From: Clostridiales bacterium
GTDB taxonomy: Bacteria; Bacillota; Clostridia; Lachnospirales; Lachnospiraceae
DNA length: 61,804 bases
Direction: 5' to 3'
NCBI GenBank assembly: GCA_022770525.1
Contig: JALEHN010000003.1
Location: 1 to 61,804 of the forward strand
A program made the translations under genes and the position numbers. Below the pieces are notes generated by a model that saw only the letters and a list, made by a program, of their open reading frames with translations, searched no databases and had not been told where the DNA came from. Each line of letters opens with the position of its first letter. The first letter of the stretch is position 1. This document shows positions 61,268 through 61,804 of the stretch, piece after piece.

Positions 61268-61804
61268 TCTCCTTATCCTCCTTTATTTGTTTTTTATACT
61301 TGCGAAGCCCATACAACCTGCGCGAGAAAACATGAAGGATGGAAACCATATCCTGCACAAGTTCTTCCTGTGGTGATAGTTCTTCGTTGCTCACTACCAC
61401 TATGGTTGTATTAAACTTCATACAGAATTTTTCAAACCAATCATAGCCAAATCTGATAAATCTGTCTTTGTGTGTGACTATGATCGTCTTGATTTTTTGT
61501 TCCATTACCTCATCTAACAGTTGATTCCACTTTTTACGGTTATAATTAAGACCACTTCCATAATCTTCGATACATTGGTCTGCAATAATACCTTTGGCAT
61601 TACAAAACTGCCTTAAAAAAGATACTTGGTTTTGTAAATCGTCTTTTTGATTCCTTGTAGACACTCTGGCATAAATAACGATCTGACGATTATCATTTTC
61701 TGTATTTATACCTTTAAATTGAAGATATTGGTCGTAAGTGTAATAACGCCTGTCAGTTGGAGTGCGATTTGCTTTTAGAGTTCCTTCCCTATCCCAACGC
61801 TGTA
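61227..61804 (-). CDS. tnpA: IS607-family serine recombinase (partial at right edge)
   Basis: The visible 192 codons lack the N-terminal end, which lies beyond the window. The N-terminal part looks like a MerR-type helix (QRWDREGTLKANRTPTDRRY). It is followed by the serine-recombinase core IVIYARVSTRNQ with the catalytic Ser and TIIVTHKDRFIRFG, then VVVSNEELSPQEELVQDM. This arrangement, with the DNA-binding domain first, is typical of IS607 transposases, which use a serine mechanism and little target specificity. A GTG at 61664 looks like a start but is internal. Confidence 0.93.
   Translation of the reverse strand, partial: QRWDREGTLKANRTPTDRRYYTYDQYLQFKGINTENDNRQIVIYARVSTRNQKDDLQNQVSFLRQFCNAKGIIADQCIEDYGSGLNYNRKKWNQLLDEVMEQKIKTIIVTHKDRFIRFGYDWFEKFCMKFNTTIVVVSNEELSPQEELVQDMVSILHVFSRRLYGLRKYKKQIKEDKEIAEELQNRNKSDT

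Larger units (their letters stand above)
59965..61804 (-). mobile_element. IS607-family transposon (tnpA-tnpB), truncated by the right edge
   Basis: A serine-recombinase tnpA (61227 to the edge) overlaps a tnpB (60110-61267), the gene order and overlap of IS607 elements. These elements lack terminal inverted repeats. The left boundary in this window is set roughly by the end of the presumed omega-RNA near 59965-59970. The other end lies beyond 61804. Confidence 0.85.

Noticed and set aside
61227..61664. Start of the IS607 recombinase at the GTG at 61664.
   Set aside because: The frame continues upstream through the catalytic YARVS motif and a MerR-like helix to the window edge, so that GTG is internal.

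Overview
The window looks like a chromosomal segment of a low-to-moderate GC, anaerobic, probably spore-forming Clostridia, most likely Lachnospiraceae. The signs are an iron-sulfur serine dehydratase in two subunits, a flavin reductase-rubredoxin fusion, a SpoVB-type flippase, YhaO/YhaN, YitT, DUF1540, a GlcT/PtsG pair, strong Shine-Dalgarno sites and many exact sigma-A promoters. Most genes are on the minus strand. There is no prophage, CRISPR array, tRNA or rRNA. The only mobile element is an IS607-family transposon cut by the right edge.

Layout: 1-3700 holds cell-surface genes (a GH25 lysozyme cut by the left edge, UDP-galactopyranose mutase, a polysaccharide deacetylase with wall-binding repeats). 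3965-7250 holds recD2, a small cysteine-motif protein and a candidate non-coding RNA with a consensus promoter. 7579-17364 is one gene for a 3261-residue secreted protein of Ig-like repeats ending in SH3-like and DUF4214 domains. 18049-23549 holds a membrane-anchored protein, a P-type cation ATPase behind a yybP-ykoY (Mn2+) riboswitch, and a SpoVB-like flippase. 23860-28882 is a run of transporters, redox and membrane proteins. 29188-31772 is a two-gene plus-strand operon: a ParB-like/BMP fusion and a metallophosphoesterase. 31923-34063 is a padR - HAAS/NfeD fusion - SPFH operon with a palindromic operator. 34179-38858 holds serine dehydratase and an NMT1-type ABC importer. 39250-40595 is DAHP synthase behind a Tyr/Phe-rich leader peptide and terminator. 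40714-46860 holds rubredoxin, YitT, asparaginase, nucleoside phosphorylase and an L,D-transpeptidase. 47060-51836 holds DUF1540, a cluster of DnaA boxes, yhaN/yhaO and asnS. 52044-59930 holds a HAD-VanW fusion, a TIM-barrel protein, GlcT/PtsG with its RNA antiterminator, an M29 aminopeptidase and a METTL25-like methyltransferase. 59965-61804 is the IS607 element with tnpB and tnpA.

Regulation is the strongest theme. At least three genes sit behind conditional terminators of different kinds: a Mn2+ riboswitch (P-type ATPase), a ribosome-stalling leader peptide (aroF) and a GlcT-type RAT (ptsG). The aroF attenuator, the candidate RNA at 7000-7206 and the DnaA-box cluster at 47375-47467 are the items I would follow first. 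A second theme is short direct duplications, mostly of 24-44 bp, between genes. One of them has re-created a gene junction inside the ABC operon.
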